A stretch of 45,931 nucleotides of DNA from an uncultured Oscillospiraceae bacterium (lineage in GTDB: Bacteria > Bacillota > Clostridia > Oscillospirales > Oscillospiraceae). The DNA lies in the NCBI GenBank assembly GCA_904395865.1, contig CAJFNY010000001.1, positions 1 through 45,931 on the forward strand, given 5' to 3'. Within the stretch, counting starts at the first letter, position 1, and each line of letters opens with the position of its first letter. Position numbers and translations under genes: made by a program. The notes below the pieces were generated by a model, which saw nothing but the letters and a program-made list of their open reading frames with translations, did no database searches and was not told the origin of the DNA. This document shows positions 23,141 through 30,553 of this stretch, piece by piece.

Positions 23141-24345
23141 ACCCCCTCCGGCACCAGCGCCGCCAGGGCGGGGAACGGCTCCAGGCTCCGGCGGAGGATG
23201 CCGTGCAGCAGAGCGATGGCCGTGCCGTAGTTGGTGAAGGGGATGCCGGCGTCCTCAGCACAGCCGCGGCGGTACTGCATCTCCCGCTCGCTGAGCATGC
23301 AGGCGCCGCAGTGGACGATCAGGCGGTACGGCTGCAGCTCCTCAGGGAAGTCCCGGCCGGAGCACGTCTCGAACACCGGCTCGGCGCCGGTATACTGCCG
23401 GATCCAGCCGGGCAGCTTGACGGTGCCGATGTCCTCGCACTGGCGGTGGTGGGTGCAGCCTTCGGCGATGAGCACCCGGTCGCCGGTGCGCAGGGTCCGC
23501 AGCGCTGCCGCGCCGCGGACGGCCGTCTCCAGGAACCCCTTGTACCGGGCCATAAGGATGGAGAACGACGTCAGCGGGACGTCCGGCGGCGTCTCCCGGG
23601 CCACCCGGCCGAATACCTGGGAGTCCGTGACCACCAGGGCCGGCTTCCGGCCCAGGGCGGCGCGCACGGCGGCGTACTCCGTCTCCCGGACGACCACCGG
23701 CGCGGCGCCGACCTCCAGGGCGTCGCGGATCACCTGCTGCTGCGGCAGGATCAGCCGCCCCCGGGGCGCCGACTTGTCGATGGGCACCACCAGCACCGCC
23801 AGCTGCTCCGGGCCCAGCAGGTCGCCCACCAGCTGGCCCGTCCGGTCCTCGGCCCGCAGCAGGCGGGCCAGCCGTTCCTTGAACGCCTCGACGCCGGCGC
23901 CGGTCCGGGCGCTGACGGGCAGGGCGTCCGCCGGCGGCGTCCGGGCGGCGGCCAGGTCGGCCTTGTTCCAGGCCACCAGGTGCGGCAGCTTCTTGGCGGC
24001 GAACAGCTCCAGCAGCTGCCGGTCGGCCGCCGTCATGCCCTCGGCGGCGTCCACCACCAGCACGGCGCAGTCCACCCGGTTGAGGGTCTGGCGCGTCCGG
24101 CGGATGCGCAGCTCGCCCAGGGCGCCCTCGTCGTCGAAGCCCGGCGTGTCGATGATGACCACCGGCCCCAGGGGCAGCAGCTCCATGGCCTTGCGGACCG
24201 GGTCGGTGGTGGTGCCGCGGACGTCGGAAACCACCGACAGCTCCTGGCCCGTCACGACGTTGACGAGGCTCGACTTGCCGGCGTTCCGCCGGCCGAAGAA
24301 GCCGATGTGTACCCGCTCGGCCGACGGGGTCTCGTTCAGTCCCAT
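23137..24345 (-). CDS. hydF: [FeFe]-hydrogenase maturation GTPase HydF
   Basis: 402 residues. The GTPase domain has GRRNAGKSS (P-loop), RGTTTDP (G2), IDTPGFDDEG (G3) and WNKAD (G4). A dimerisation domain follows. The C-terminal cluster domain carries CTHHRQC and, about 50 residues later, VHCGAC, which gives the CxH...HCxxC ligand set of HydF. HydF is the scaffold on which HydE and HydG build the 2Fe subcluster before transfer to the hydrogenase. It follows hydG by 9 bases and ends without a terminator, inside the next promoter. Confidence 0.96.
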   Translation of the reverse strand: MGLNETPSAERVHIGFFGRRNAGKSSLVNVVTGQELSVVSDVRGTTTDPVRKAMELLPLGPVVIIDTPGFDDEGALGELRIRRTRQTLNRVDCAVLVVDAAEGMTAADRQLLELFAAKKLPHLVAWNKADLAAARTPPADALPVSARTGAGVEAFKERLARLLRAEDRTGQLVGDLLGPEQLAVLVVPIDKSAPRGRLILPQQQVIRDALEVGAAPVVVRETEYAAVRAALGRKPALVVTDSQVFGRVARETPPDVPLTSFSILMARYKGFLETAVRGAAALRTLRTGDRVLIAEGCTHHRQCEDIGTVKLPGWIRQYTGAEPVFETCSGRDFPEELQPYRLIVHCGACMLSEREMQYRRGCAEDAGIPFTNYGTAIALLHGILRRSLEPFPALAALVPEGV

Positions 24346-24354
24346 GGCGCGCCC

Positions 24355-25770
24355 TCAGAAGCGGAAGTCCCGCTGCCCCTGGACGATCTTCTCCAGCCGG
24401 TCGGCGCAGATGGCGCGGACCTTGTCCCTGGGGATGTTGGCCAGCTCCGCCTGGATCACCTTTTCGCCCAGGGCCCGGGTCTCCGGCGAGGCGTAGTCCG
24501 TCAGGAACTCCCGCAGGGTCAGCAGCGCGTTGGGATGGCAGCAGTTCTGAATCTGCCCGGACTTGCAGAGGCTCATGAACCGGTCGCCGGTGCGGCCCTC
24601 CCGGTAGCAGGCAGTGCAGAATGACGGGATGTACCCCAGCTCCATGAGCCAGCGGACGACCTCGTCCAGGCTCCGCTGGTCGGAGACGTCGAACTGCTCG
24701 GTGTCCGTGGGCCGGACGTCCTCCTCGTAGCCGCCCACCGACGTCCGGGAGCCGCCGCTGATCTGGGACACGCCCAGGGGCAGCACCCGCTCCCGGACGG
24801 CCTGGCTCTCCCGGGTGGAGATGATCATGCCGGTGTACGGCACGGCGATGCGGATCAGGGCGCAGATGCGGGCGAAGGTGTCGTCGTCGATGCCGTTGTC
24901 GAAGGCCGACGGGTCGATGTCGTCGGCGTGCTTGATCCGCGGGACGCTGATGGTGTGCGGCCCCACGCCGTGGACGGCCTCCAGGTGCTCGGCGTGCATC
25001 AGCAGGCCGGCGAATTCATATTTATAAAGCTCCAGGCCGAACAGGACGCCCAGCCCCACGTCGTCGATGCCGCCGGCCATGGCCCGGTCCATGGCCTCGG
25101 TGTGGTAGGCGTAGTCGTGCTTCGGGCCCGTGGGGTGGAGCTTCAGATAGCTCTCCTTGTGGTACGTCTCCTGGAACAGGATGTACGTGCCGATGCCGGC
25201 GTCGTGGAGCTTCCGATAGTTCTCCACGGTGGTGGCGGCGATGTTGACGTTGACGCGGCGGATGGCGCCGTTGCGGTGCTTGATGTGGTAGATGGTGTCG
25301 ATACATTCCAGGATGTACTCGATGGGGTTGTGGATCGGGTCCTCGCCGGCTTCGATGGCCAGCCGCTTGTGGCCCATGTCCTGCAGGGCCACGACCTCCC
25401 GGGCCACCTCCTCCTGGGTCAGCTTCCGCCGCGGGATGTGCTTGTTCTTGGCGTGGTACGGGCAGTAGACGCAGCCGTTGACGCAGTAGTTGGACAGGTA
25501 CAGCGGCGCGAACAGCACGATGCGGTTGCCGTAAAAGTCCAGCTTGATCTGCTTCGCCAGGGCGTACATGCGCTCCACCCGGTCCGGCAGCTCGCAGGCC
25601 AGCAGCACCGAGGCGTCCCGGTGGCTCAGGCCCTTGCGGAGCGCCGCCTTTTCGAGAATGGCGTCGATCAGGGCGCCGTCGGCCTTGTGGGCCTCGGCGT
25701 AGGCCAGGGTTTCGAGGATCTCCTCGTGGCAGATGAACTCCTCCGCCTTCATGGATTTGGGATCGTACAT
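24355..25770 (-). CDS. hydG: [FeFe]-hydrogenase maturase HydG (tyrosine lyase, radical SAM)
   Basis: 471 residues; GAAGGAGAT precedes the ATG. The radical SAM motif is CVNGCVYC (CxxxCxxC, about residue 87). The C-terminal auxiliary cluster ligands appear in FCTACYREGRTGD and NCCHPNALLTL, the HydG-specific arrangement that carries the dangler iron. HydG cleaves tyrosine to p-cresol, CO and cyanide, delivering an Fe(CO)2CN synthon. Full length for the family. Co-transcribed with hydE and hydF. Confidence 0.97.
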   Translation of the reverse strand: MYDPKSMKAEEFICHEEILETLAYAEAHKADGALIDAILEKAALRKGLSHRDASVLLACELPDRVERMYALAKQIKLDFYGNRIVLFAPLYLSNYCVNGCVYCPYHAKNKHIPRRKLTQEEVAREVVALQDMGHKRLAIEAGEDPIHNPIEYILECIDTIYHIKHRNGAIRRVNVNIAATTVENYRKLHDAGIGTYILFQETYHKESYLKLHPTGPKHDYAYHTEAMDRAMAGGIDDVGLGVLFGLELYKYEFAGLLMHAEHLEAVHGVGPHTISVPRIKHADDIDPSAFDNGIDDDTFARICALIRIAVPYTGMIISTRESQAVRERVLPLGVSQISGGSRTSVGGYEEDVRPTDTEQFDVSDQRSLDEVVRWLMELGYIPSFCTACYREGRTGDRFMSLCKSGQIQNCCHPNALLTLREFLTDYASPETRALGEKVIQAELANIPRDKVRAICADRLEKIVQGQRDFRF

Positions 25771-25811
25771 GGGTATCTCCTTCTTTCTTGCGGGTCAGCT
25801 CCGCTTCCCCG

Positions 25812-26867
25812 TCAGAGTTTCAGGGGGCTGTCGCCCCGGTTTTCGATGTCGGCCTCGTAGCCGATGGCCGCCAGGCGGCGGCGCAGCTCGTCCAGGCCGG
25901 CGGCCGATTCGGCGCCGGTGGACAGCTTGTCGTGGTACAGCAGATAGTGCGCCCGCTCCGCCGGGGGCGTCAGGTTCGGCATGACGACGTTTGCCCCGTG
26001 GAGGATGCCCTGCTCCCGCCCGTCCGGCAGGGCCGTGCCCAGGGCCGTGGTGGACGGCAGCAGCGCCTGCGGCAGCAGCAGCCGCACGATGGACAGCAGC
26101 ACCAGCGTCCGCTCCGCCGAGCCGTCCGGCGCATGGCGGAATGGCGTGTCCGGATGGGAGAGGAACGGGCCGATGCCCACCATGTGCGGGCGGAAGTCCC
26201 GCAGGAACCGCAGATCCGCCGCCAGACATTCGTCCGTCTGGCCGGGGGAGCCGATCATCATGCCGGCCCCCACCTGGTATCCCAGATCCTGCAGGTCCCG
26301 CAGGCACTGCATCCGCCGTTCCAGCCGCTGCTCCGGCGGGTGCAGCAGCGCGTAGTGGTCCGGGTCCGCCGTCTCGTGGCGCAGCAGATACCGGTCAGCC
26401 CCGGCAGCCCGCAGGCGGGCGTAGCTCTCCCGGCTCCGTTCCCCCACCGACAGCGTCACCGCGCAGCCGGGGCAGGCCGCCTTGACGGCGGCCACCAGAC
26501 GGCAGAGCCGGTCGTCGTTCCACCAGCCGTCCTCGCCGCCCTGGAGCACGAAGGTCCGGAAACCAAGGCCGTATCCCAGGCGGCAGCAGGCGAGAATCTG
26601 CTCCGGCGTCAGCCGGTAGCGGACGGCCCGGGTGTTGCTGCGGCGGATGCCGCAGTAGCGGCAGTCGCAGCGGCAGTAATTGGTGAACTCGATCAGCCCC
26701 CGCAGGTACACCTTCCGGCCGAACGCCGCCCGGGCCGTCGCCGCCGCAGCGTCCCGGAGGAAGGCCGCCGTCTCCGGCCCGCAGCCCGCCAGCAGCGCCA
26801 GCAGGCCGGCGTCGTCCAGCGTATGCGTCTCTGCCAGCCGCCGGGCCAGCGCCAGCGCCTCAGCCAT
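25812..26867 (-). CDS. hydE: [FeFe]-hydrogenase maturase HydE (radical SAM)
   Basis: 351 residues. The motif CRCDCRYCG (CxxxCxxC, about residue 65) binds the catalytic cluster. LQGGEDGWWND, SVGERSRESYARLRAAGADRYLLRHET and GAGMMIGSPGQTDE are HydE/biotin-synthase-like landmarks. HydE acts with HydG on the synthon that becomes the azadithiolate-bridged 2Fe unit. The start overlaps the upstream regulator gene by 8 bases, and hydG follows after 41 bases. Confidence 0.95.
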   Translation of the reverse strand: MAEALALARRLAETHTLDDAGLLALLAGCGPETAAFLRDAAAATARAAFGRKVYLRGLIEFTNYCRCDCRYCGIRRSNTRAVRYRLTPEQILACCRLGYGLGFRTFVLQGGEDGWWNDDRLCRLVAAVKAACPGCAVTLSVGERSRESYARLRAAGADRYLLRHETADPDHYALLHPPEQRLERRMQCLRDLQDLGYQVGAGMMIGSPGQTDECLAADLRFLRDFRPHMVGIGPFLSHPDTPFRHAPDGSAERTLVLLSIVRLLLPQALLPSTTALGTALPDGREQGILHGANVVMPNLTPPAERAHYLLYHDKLSTGAESAAGLDELRRRLAAIGYEADIENRGDSPLKL

Positions 26868-27117
26868 GGGCGGCGTACGCCGTCTTGGAGCTGACGCCCG
26901 GCAGCTTACCCACCCGGCCGGACAGCGCCGAGATCACGTCCTGCGGCGCATCCACGGCGATGGAAATGATGCTGATCTGCTTCTGCCGGTAGGGGATGCC
27001 CATCCGGCCGATGATGTAATCCCGGTACGTGTGCAGGATGTCGTTGAGCGCCTCCACGGACGACGGGTCCTCCACGACGATGCCGATGACGGCGATTCGA
27101 GTCTCACGGGTCTCCAA
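26860..27117 (-). CDS. TM1266-type iron-only hydrogenase system regulator
   Basis: 85 residues from the TTG at 27117, chosen because AAGGAGAA is 6 bases upstream; the frame extends to 27156 without a better site. The sequence (RIAVIGIVVEDPSSVEALNDILHTYRDYIIGRMGIPYR...QISIISIAVDAPQDVISALSGRVGKLPGVSSKTAYA) is a single ACT/NikR-C-like ferredoxin fold. It matches the small putative regulators found beside hydEFG. No DNA-binding domain is present, so it probably acts through a partner. Confidence 0.9.
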   Translation of the reverse strand: METRETRIAVIGIVVEDPSSVEALNDILHTYRDYIIGRMGIPYRQKQISIISIAVDAPQDVISALSGRVGKLPGVSSKTAYAAHG

Positions 27118-27185
27118 AACAATTCTCCTTTCCGGCAGAGCCGTCGGCGAAACCAAAGCGTGCCGCGCCCGGAGGGCACGGCACG

Positions 27186-27208
27186 GGCCCGCTCACCGTG
27201 AGCGGGCC
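27186..27208. terminator. Hairpin between TetR gene and hyd genes
   Basis: GGCCCGCTCA (27186-27195) pairs with TGAGCGGGCC (27199-27208) over a 3-base loop. No T tail on either strand, so it may be an attenuator or processing site rather than a full terminator. No clear promoter was found in 27118-27283. Confidence 0.4.
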
Positions 27209-27283
27209 GATCGCCGGGCCTTCCGCCGCAAAGCCTGTTTTTGGCGTCAGGATCGGATGTCATTCAAAATTCCGGGCGGACCG

Positions 27284-27877
27284 TCAGACGAGGACGCCGG
27301 CCAGCGCCAGGCGCAGGAACCGGTCCAGCCGCCGCGCCCGCTGCTCGTCGGAGCCGCCGGCCAGGTCGTTCCACTGGAACTGGGCCACCAGGTAAACCCC
27401 CATGAACAGGTCCACCAGCTCCCCGGCCGACACGTCCCGGCGGAACTCGCCCCGGGCCAGCCCCTCCTCCGCCAGCCTCCGCAGCAGCTGCAGCATCTCC
27501 AGCCGCGCGGCGTACAGGTCGCTCTCCTCACACGAATTGAGGTACGTGATTTTCCGGCTCAGCGGCGGGCAGTCCAGCGACTGGTCCACAAAGGTGCGGA
27601 GCACGCGGCGCAGCTTGTCCACGGCGCTGGGCACAGCGGCCAGCTCGTTCTGCAGCAGCTGATGTACCTCATTCAGCTCCGCCTCGGCGATGCCGAGGAG
27701 CAGGCTGTCCTTGCTGGGGAAGTAATTATACAGCGTGGCCTTGGAGACCTCCGCCTGGGCCGCCACCGCCTCAATGGTCGTGCTGTCGTAGCCGTCTGAG
27801 CTGAACAGCAGCCGCGAGGCGTTGAGGATCCGCCGCCGGCACTGGATTTTATTCAGTTCCCGTCTGCTCTGCTTCAT
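27284..27877 (-). CDS. TetR-family regulator
   Basis: 197 residues from the ATG at 27877. The N-terminal helix-turn-helix is typical (RRRILNASRLLFSSDGYDSTTIEAVAAQAEVSKATLYNYFPSKDSLLLGIAEAEL). The C-terminal ligand domain is helical, with YLNSCEESDLYAARLEMLQLLRR and a final region that reads GELVDLFMGVYLVAQFQW. It is transcribed toward the hyd genes with no obvious promoter between, so it may regulate or be co-expressed with them (inference). Ligand unknown. Confidence 0.9.
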   Translation of the reverse strand: MKQSRRELNKIQCRRRILNASRLLFSSDGYDSTTIEAVAAQAEVSKATLYNYFPSKDSLLLGIAEAELNEVHQLLQNELAAVPSAVDKLRRVLRTFVDQSLDCPPLSRKITYLNSCEESDLYAARLEMLQLLRRLAEEGLARGEFRRDVSAGELVDLFMGVYLVAQFQWNDLAGGSDEQRARRLDRFLRLALAGVLV

Positions 27878-27933
27878 GTTCAAACACCCGCTTTCCTGAT
27901 GGCATTTGAAAAAGACGCACCCCTGCTGCCCCT

Positions 27934-27962
27934 ATTATACCGAGTTTTCCGGTCAAAAACAA
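27934..27962 (-). promoter_or_regulatory. Promoter of the TetR gene
   Basis: On the minus strand TTGTTT (27962-27957), 17 bp, TATAAT (27939-27934). The ATG lies 57 bases downstream. A TTGACC nearer the -10 is only 11 bp away and cannot act as its -35. Confidence 0.65.
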
Positions 27963-28200
27963 CCGTCGTCCCGTGCCGCATTTGGAGATTCTTTTTCAGA
28001 AAAAATGGATAATATCCACAAATTCAGCATGAAAGTAACCACTTCTCTGTCCGGCCTCCGCCGCCGGGCACGGCCGCCGGCGGGAAAAACCGGCCGCGGC
28101 AAACGCCGCGGCCGGCTGCAGTCAAAGCGTTTCCGGTTTCTCCCCAGCCGAACGCCGGCCCGGCAATGCCAAGAGCGTGCCGCATCGTAGAAGCGCATGC
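27963..28200. other. Intergenic stretch without a convincing gene
   Basis: About 240 bases between the TetR promoter and the ncRNA terminator. It holds the second terminator (28085-28115) and otherwise nothing recognisable. A minus-strand frame crossing it would read through two terminators and changes composition part-way. Confidence 0.5.
28085..28115 (-). terminator. Second minus-strand terminator
   Basis: On the minus strand CCGGCCGCGGC pairs perfectly with GCCGCGGCCGG (28115-28105 and 28100-28090) over GTTT, followed by TTTTTCCC. It lies about 90 bases beyond the first terminator and may back it up, or end a separate small transcript. Confidence 0.75.
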
Positions 28201-28237
28201 AAAAAAATTGCGCCCGACAACATCCGCTGTCGGGCGC
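28201..28237 (-). terminator. Rho-independent terminator of the ncRNA candidate
   Basis: A 10-bp stem (28237-28228 with 28219-28210), 8-base loop, then AA and a run of seven T on the minus strand. This is one of the strongest terminators in the window. Confidence 0.9.
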
Positions 28238-28757
28238 TAGGTAACGATTTCCAATCCAATTCTCCTTTGAATTCCCCGCCGCCATCCTGCCTCGGACCGA
28301 AGCGCCCGTCGGTACTTCGGAACTGCAGGGACTGCCACGAACGGCGCCGCCATTCGCCAGTCTCCATGACTTCCGGGAAACTCCCTTTTGTGGTGCGGCC
28401 GGAAAGCTCCGGGCTCGCCTGTTGCGTCGGCCTGCCTTACTGCCGAGGAACCGTCGGCGGTCATGCTGCGCAGCGCTGGGTCGTCGATTGCGAACGGTAT
28501 TTCCAATGCGGGGGATTTGCACCGACCTGTCCTCGGATACGAAACCCGTCCGGATTTTTCTTCAACGAATACCTGTCAAACGAACATTCATCGGTTTACG
28601 CCGATACGCTGGTCAGATGAAAGCCTGTGTCAGCTTCAGCCTTGGCAGGAGCGCCATGCAATCCGCACATACATTTCGATTTCATTGGGCGGATGCAACC
28701 TTACCGGCCCATTGGAATCGACCCCTTTCTGATCTGGATGGGTGATTTCTTCTCTGT
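28201..28757 (-). ncRNA. Candidate large structured non-coding RNA, ~555 nt
   Basis: A consensus promoter starts it near 28757, and GCGCCCGACA...TGTCGGGCGC (28237-28210) with seven T ends it at 28201. No frame gives a convincing protein, and no reading frame covers the unit. Base composition is less GC-rich than flanking genes. Hairpins with exact pairing are dense: 28286-28329 (CCTGC/GCAGG plus CCGAAG/CTTCGG), 28331-28361 (ACTG/CAGT, CGAA/TTCG, GGC/GCC), 28399-28412 (CCGGA/TCCGG), 28442-28458 (GCCGA/TCGGC), 28590-28605 (ATCGG/CCGAT). I see none of the conserved sequences of RNase P, tmRNA, 6S or SRP RNA. The size is in the range of large ornate bacterial RNAs such as OLE, ROOL or GOLLD, but no identity can be claimed. 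Confidence 0.6.
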
Positions 28758-28763
28758 GACTAC

Positions 28764-28804
28764 AGTATAGGCTGCCGCGCCCCCATTGTCAATGGGGGCG
28801 CGGC
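28764..28804 (-). promoter_or_regulatory. Consensus promoter inside a long palindrome
   Basis: On the minus strand TTGACA (28792-28787), 17 bp, TATACT (28769-28764). The -35 lies at the centre of a 31-base palindrome: 15 bases at 28774-28788 are the exact complement of 28790-28804. The dyad may be an operator or the hairpin ending the selenium operon just upstream; it has no T tail. Confidence 0.8.
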
Positions 28805-28867
28805 ACAATCTCCGTTGTGTATAAAACGAACAGGTTTTCTTTGTTCAACTTTCCAGACTTGTGCATT

Positions 28868-29122
28868 TTAACGGATATCGTCGTCTTCTGCCGCAGCCAG
28901 CAGGCGATATCGTCCCGCTTCCTCGGCATATAGCGCCTCCCAGTCGCGGTCCAGCAGCGCCCGGCAGTCGCCGTCGGCCGCGTACCGGACACACGTCCCG
29001 CACGACGAGCTCAGGGCCCGGGGCACCGGCATCATCCGCGCCTGCGCCCCGGCCGCCTGCAGGGCCTGGCACGTGAGCATGGCGCTCAGGTGGGTGTGGA
29101 ACGTGGCAAGATACTGCTCCAT
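28868..29122 (-). CDS. DUF3343 putative Se/S carrier-like protein
   Basis: 84 residues beginning MEQYLATFHTHLSAMLTCQALQAAG. The pattern of an ATFHTHxxAM start, a central VPRALSSSCGTCVRY and an acidic C-terminus is that of DUF3343. The SSCGTCV segment holds two Cys; CGxC pairs in this family are proposed to carry sulfur or selenium. It starts 1 base after the TusA-like stop and completes a yedE-tusA-DUF3343 operon. A role in handing selenium to SelD or a desulfurase is inference from position. Confidence 0.88.
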   Translation of the reverse strand: MEQYLATFHTHLSAMLTCQALQAAGAQARMMPVPRALSSSCGTCVRYAADGDCRALLDRDWEALYAEEAGRYRLLAAAEDDDIR

Positions 29123-29123
29123 C

Positions 29124-29330
29124 TCAGCGCCGCAGAGTCAGGGTGAACTCCTCGCCGCCCTGCTCCGCCACCTCCACGCGGTAGCCGTGGTTGCCGGCAA
29201 AGCGGCTGATATTTTCCACAGCGCAGCGGTTGTCCACCAGGACCTCCAGCTCTGCCGGGCTGCCGTTCTTCACGGCCTTCTGCACCATGGCCACCGGCAT
29301 GGGGCAGGCGTATCCTCTCGCGTCAATCAT
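29124..29330 (-). CDS. TusA-like sulfur/selenium carrier (YedF N-domain type)
   Basis: 68 residues: MIDARGYACPMPVAMVQKAV, with the family's CPxP motif whose Cys carries persulfide or perselenide, then GSPAELEVLVDNRCAVENISRFAGNHGYRVEV. YedF proteins of selenium users usually continue for another ~120 residues into a DsrE-like domain. Here only the TusA part is present, with the normal stop, and a DUF3343 gene follows directly. The start shares ATGA with the yedE stop. Partner role in selenium delivery is inferred from gene order. Confidence 0.88.
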   Translation of the reverse strand: MIDARGYACPMPVAMVQKAVKNGSPAELEVLVDNRCAVENISRFAGNHGYRVEVAEQGGEEFTLTLRR

Positions 29331-30418
29331 TGCTTCTTCTCCTCTCTGTGCAGGTTGGCCACGGAGATCACCGCCACCGCGATGAGGCCCAGCACCACCG
29401 CGATGCGCCCGTTGGTGGGGACGCCGCCGGCGGTAAACACGCCGTCAGCCATGGCGTCGGCGCTGCCGGCCAGGCCGAAGTTGTGGGCGAACGCGGCGCC
29501 CACCACCATGCCGAACACGGTCACGGCACTGTCGCCGCTGCCCTCGCCGGCCAGAATCAGCTGCCGCAGCGGGCAGCCGCCCAGCAGCACCGAGCCCCAG
29601 CCCACCAGGGACATGCCCAGGAAGCTCCAGATGTAATCATGGTGGGCCACCGGCTGCACGGCGGCGGTGGGGTTGAACTTTCCCAGGATCACGTTGCCCA
29701 CCAGCACGGCCGCGAAGATGGCCACGAAGCCGCTGAGCAGATGGAAATCCCGGAACATGATGGCGTCCCGGATGCCGCCGGCCATGCACAGCCGGCTCCG
29801 CTGGGCCAGGGCACCCACGACGAGGCCGGCCGCCAGGGCGATGGGCCACGCCGCGTGCATGGAGCCGGGGCCGCTCTCGGAGAAGCGCAGGAAGGCCGGC
29901 TTTGCCAGCAGCAGCACCAGCAGCAGCACCAGCACGCCGGGCAGCGCGAAGCCCTCGCTGGTCTTGACCCGGTAGGCCCGCCCCAGGGAGAAGCCCCGCT
30001 TCAGGAACACGACGCCCACGGCGATGCCGGCGGCGAAACCCAGCAATCCGGCGATGGCCGTCACGTCGCCGCCGCCCAGCCGCAGCACCATCCGCAGCGG
30101 GCAGCCCAGGAAGGTCAGCGCGCCGATCATCACCAGCGCCCCCAGCACGAAGCGGAGCGCCGGCGCCGAGCCGGCGCGGCCCTTGAATTCGCCGCGAACC
30201 GCCGCCATGACGAGCGCCCCCAGCACCAGGCCGATGATCTCCGGCCGGACGTACTGGACGGCCGCCGCGCTGTGCATCCCTACGGCGCCGGAGATGTCCC
30301 GCAGGAAGCAGGCGATGCAGAAGCCCATGTTTCCGGGATTGCCGAAGGCCGTCAGGACCAGCGCCGCAATGCCGACCACCAGGCCCGTCACCAGGACGGT
30401 CAGATGGATTCGTTTCAT
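29327..30418 (-). CDS. yedE: YedE/YeeE-family selenium (sulfur) transport membrane protein
   Basis: 363 residues, about ten helices; AGAGGGAAAG precedes the ATG. Two homologous halves each carry conserved Cys-containing motifs at membrane positions: FCIACFLRD, FLGCPLRM, RSRLCMAGGIRD and LLGGCPLRQ. These are the thiol sites of the YeeE/YedE family, which moves thiosulfate in YeeE and is linked to selenium in selD-yedE-yedF loci. Beside selD it is best called the selenium-metabolism YedE. First gene of the yedE-tusA-DUF3343 operon. Confidence 0.92.
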   Translation of the reverse strand: MKRIHLTVLVTGLVVGIAALVLTAFGNPGNMGFCIACFLRDISGAVGMHSAAAVQYVRPEIIGLVLGALVMAAVRGEFKGRAGSAPALRFVLGALVMIGALTFLGCPLRMVLRLGGGDVTAIAGLLGFAAGIAVGVVFLKRGFSLGRAYRVKTSEGFALPGVLVLLLVLLLAKPAFLRFSESGPGSMHAAWPIALAAGLVVGALAQRSRLCMAGGIRDAIMFRDFHLLSGFVAIFAAVLVGNVILGKFNPTAAVQPVAHHDYIWSFLGMSLVGWGSVLLGGCPLRQLILAGEGSGDSAVTVFGMVVGAAFAHNFGLAGSADAMADGVFTAGGVPTNGRIAVVLGLIAVAVISVANLHREEKKQ

Positions 30419-30478
30419 AGCTTTCCCTCTTTCCTCGCTTTCGCGATCCTTTTCAGAGAATCACGCTCTCTACCGTTA

Positions 30479-30508
30479 AGTATAGAGGGATGGCCGCCGG
30501 ATTTCCAA
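30479..30508 (-). promoter_or_regulatory. Probable yedE promoter
   Basis: On the minus strand TTGGAA (30508-30503), 18 bp, TATACT (30484-30479). The ~55-base leader has an imperfect dyad AGAGA...TCTCT (30456-30472). The LysR regulator gene lies immediately upstream on the same strand. Confidence 0.6.
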
Positions 30509-30553
30509 CGGTTTTTTCCGGGGCATTCCGGGTTATCATCGATAAAACCGATA

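Noticed and set aside
28237-28506. A 90-codon minus-strand frame inside the ncRNA candidate
   Set aside because: Its start has no ribosome site, the product shows no recognisable fold, and it covers stems with exact pairing. It was not called as a gene, though a short peptide cannot be excluded.
27953-28522. A minus-strand frame of 189 codons across the intergenic region
   Set aside because: It reads through two strong terminators and overlaps the hairpins of the ncRNA candidate.
28201-28757. RNase P RNA, tmRNA, 6S, cobalamin riboswitch or group II intron
   Set aside because: None of the conserved sequence blocks I know for these RNAs was found on either strand.
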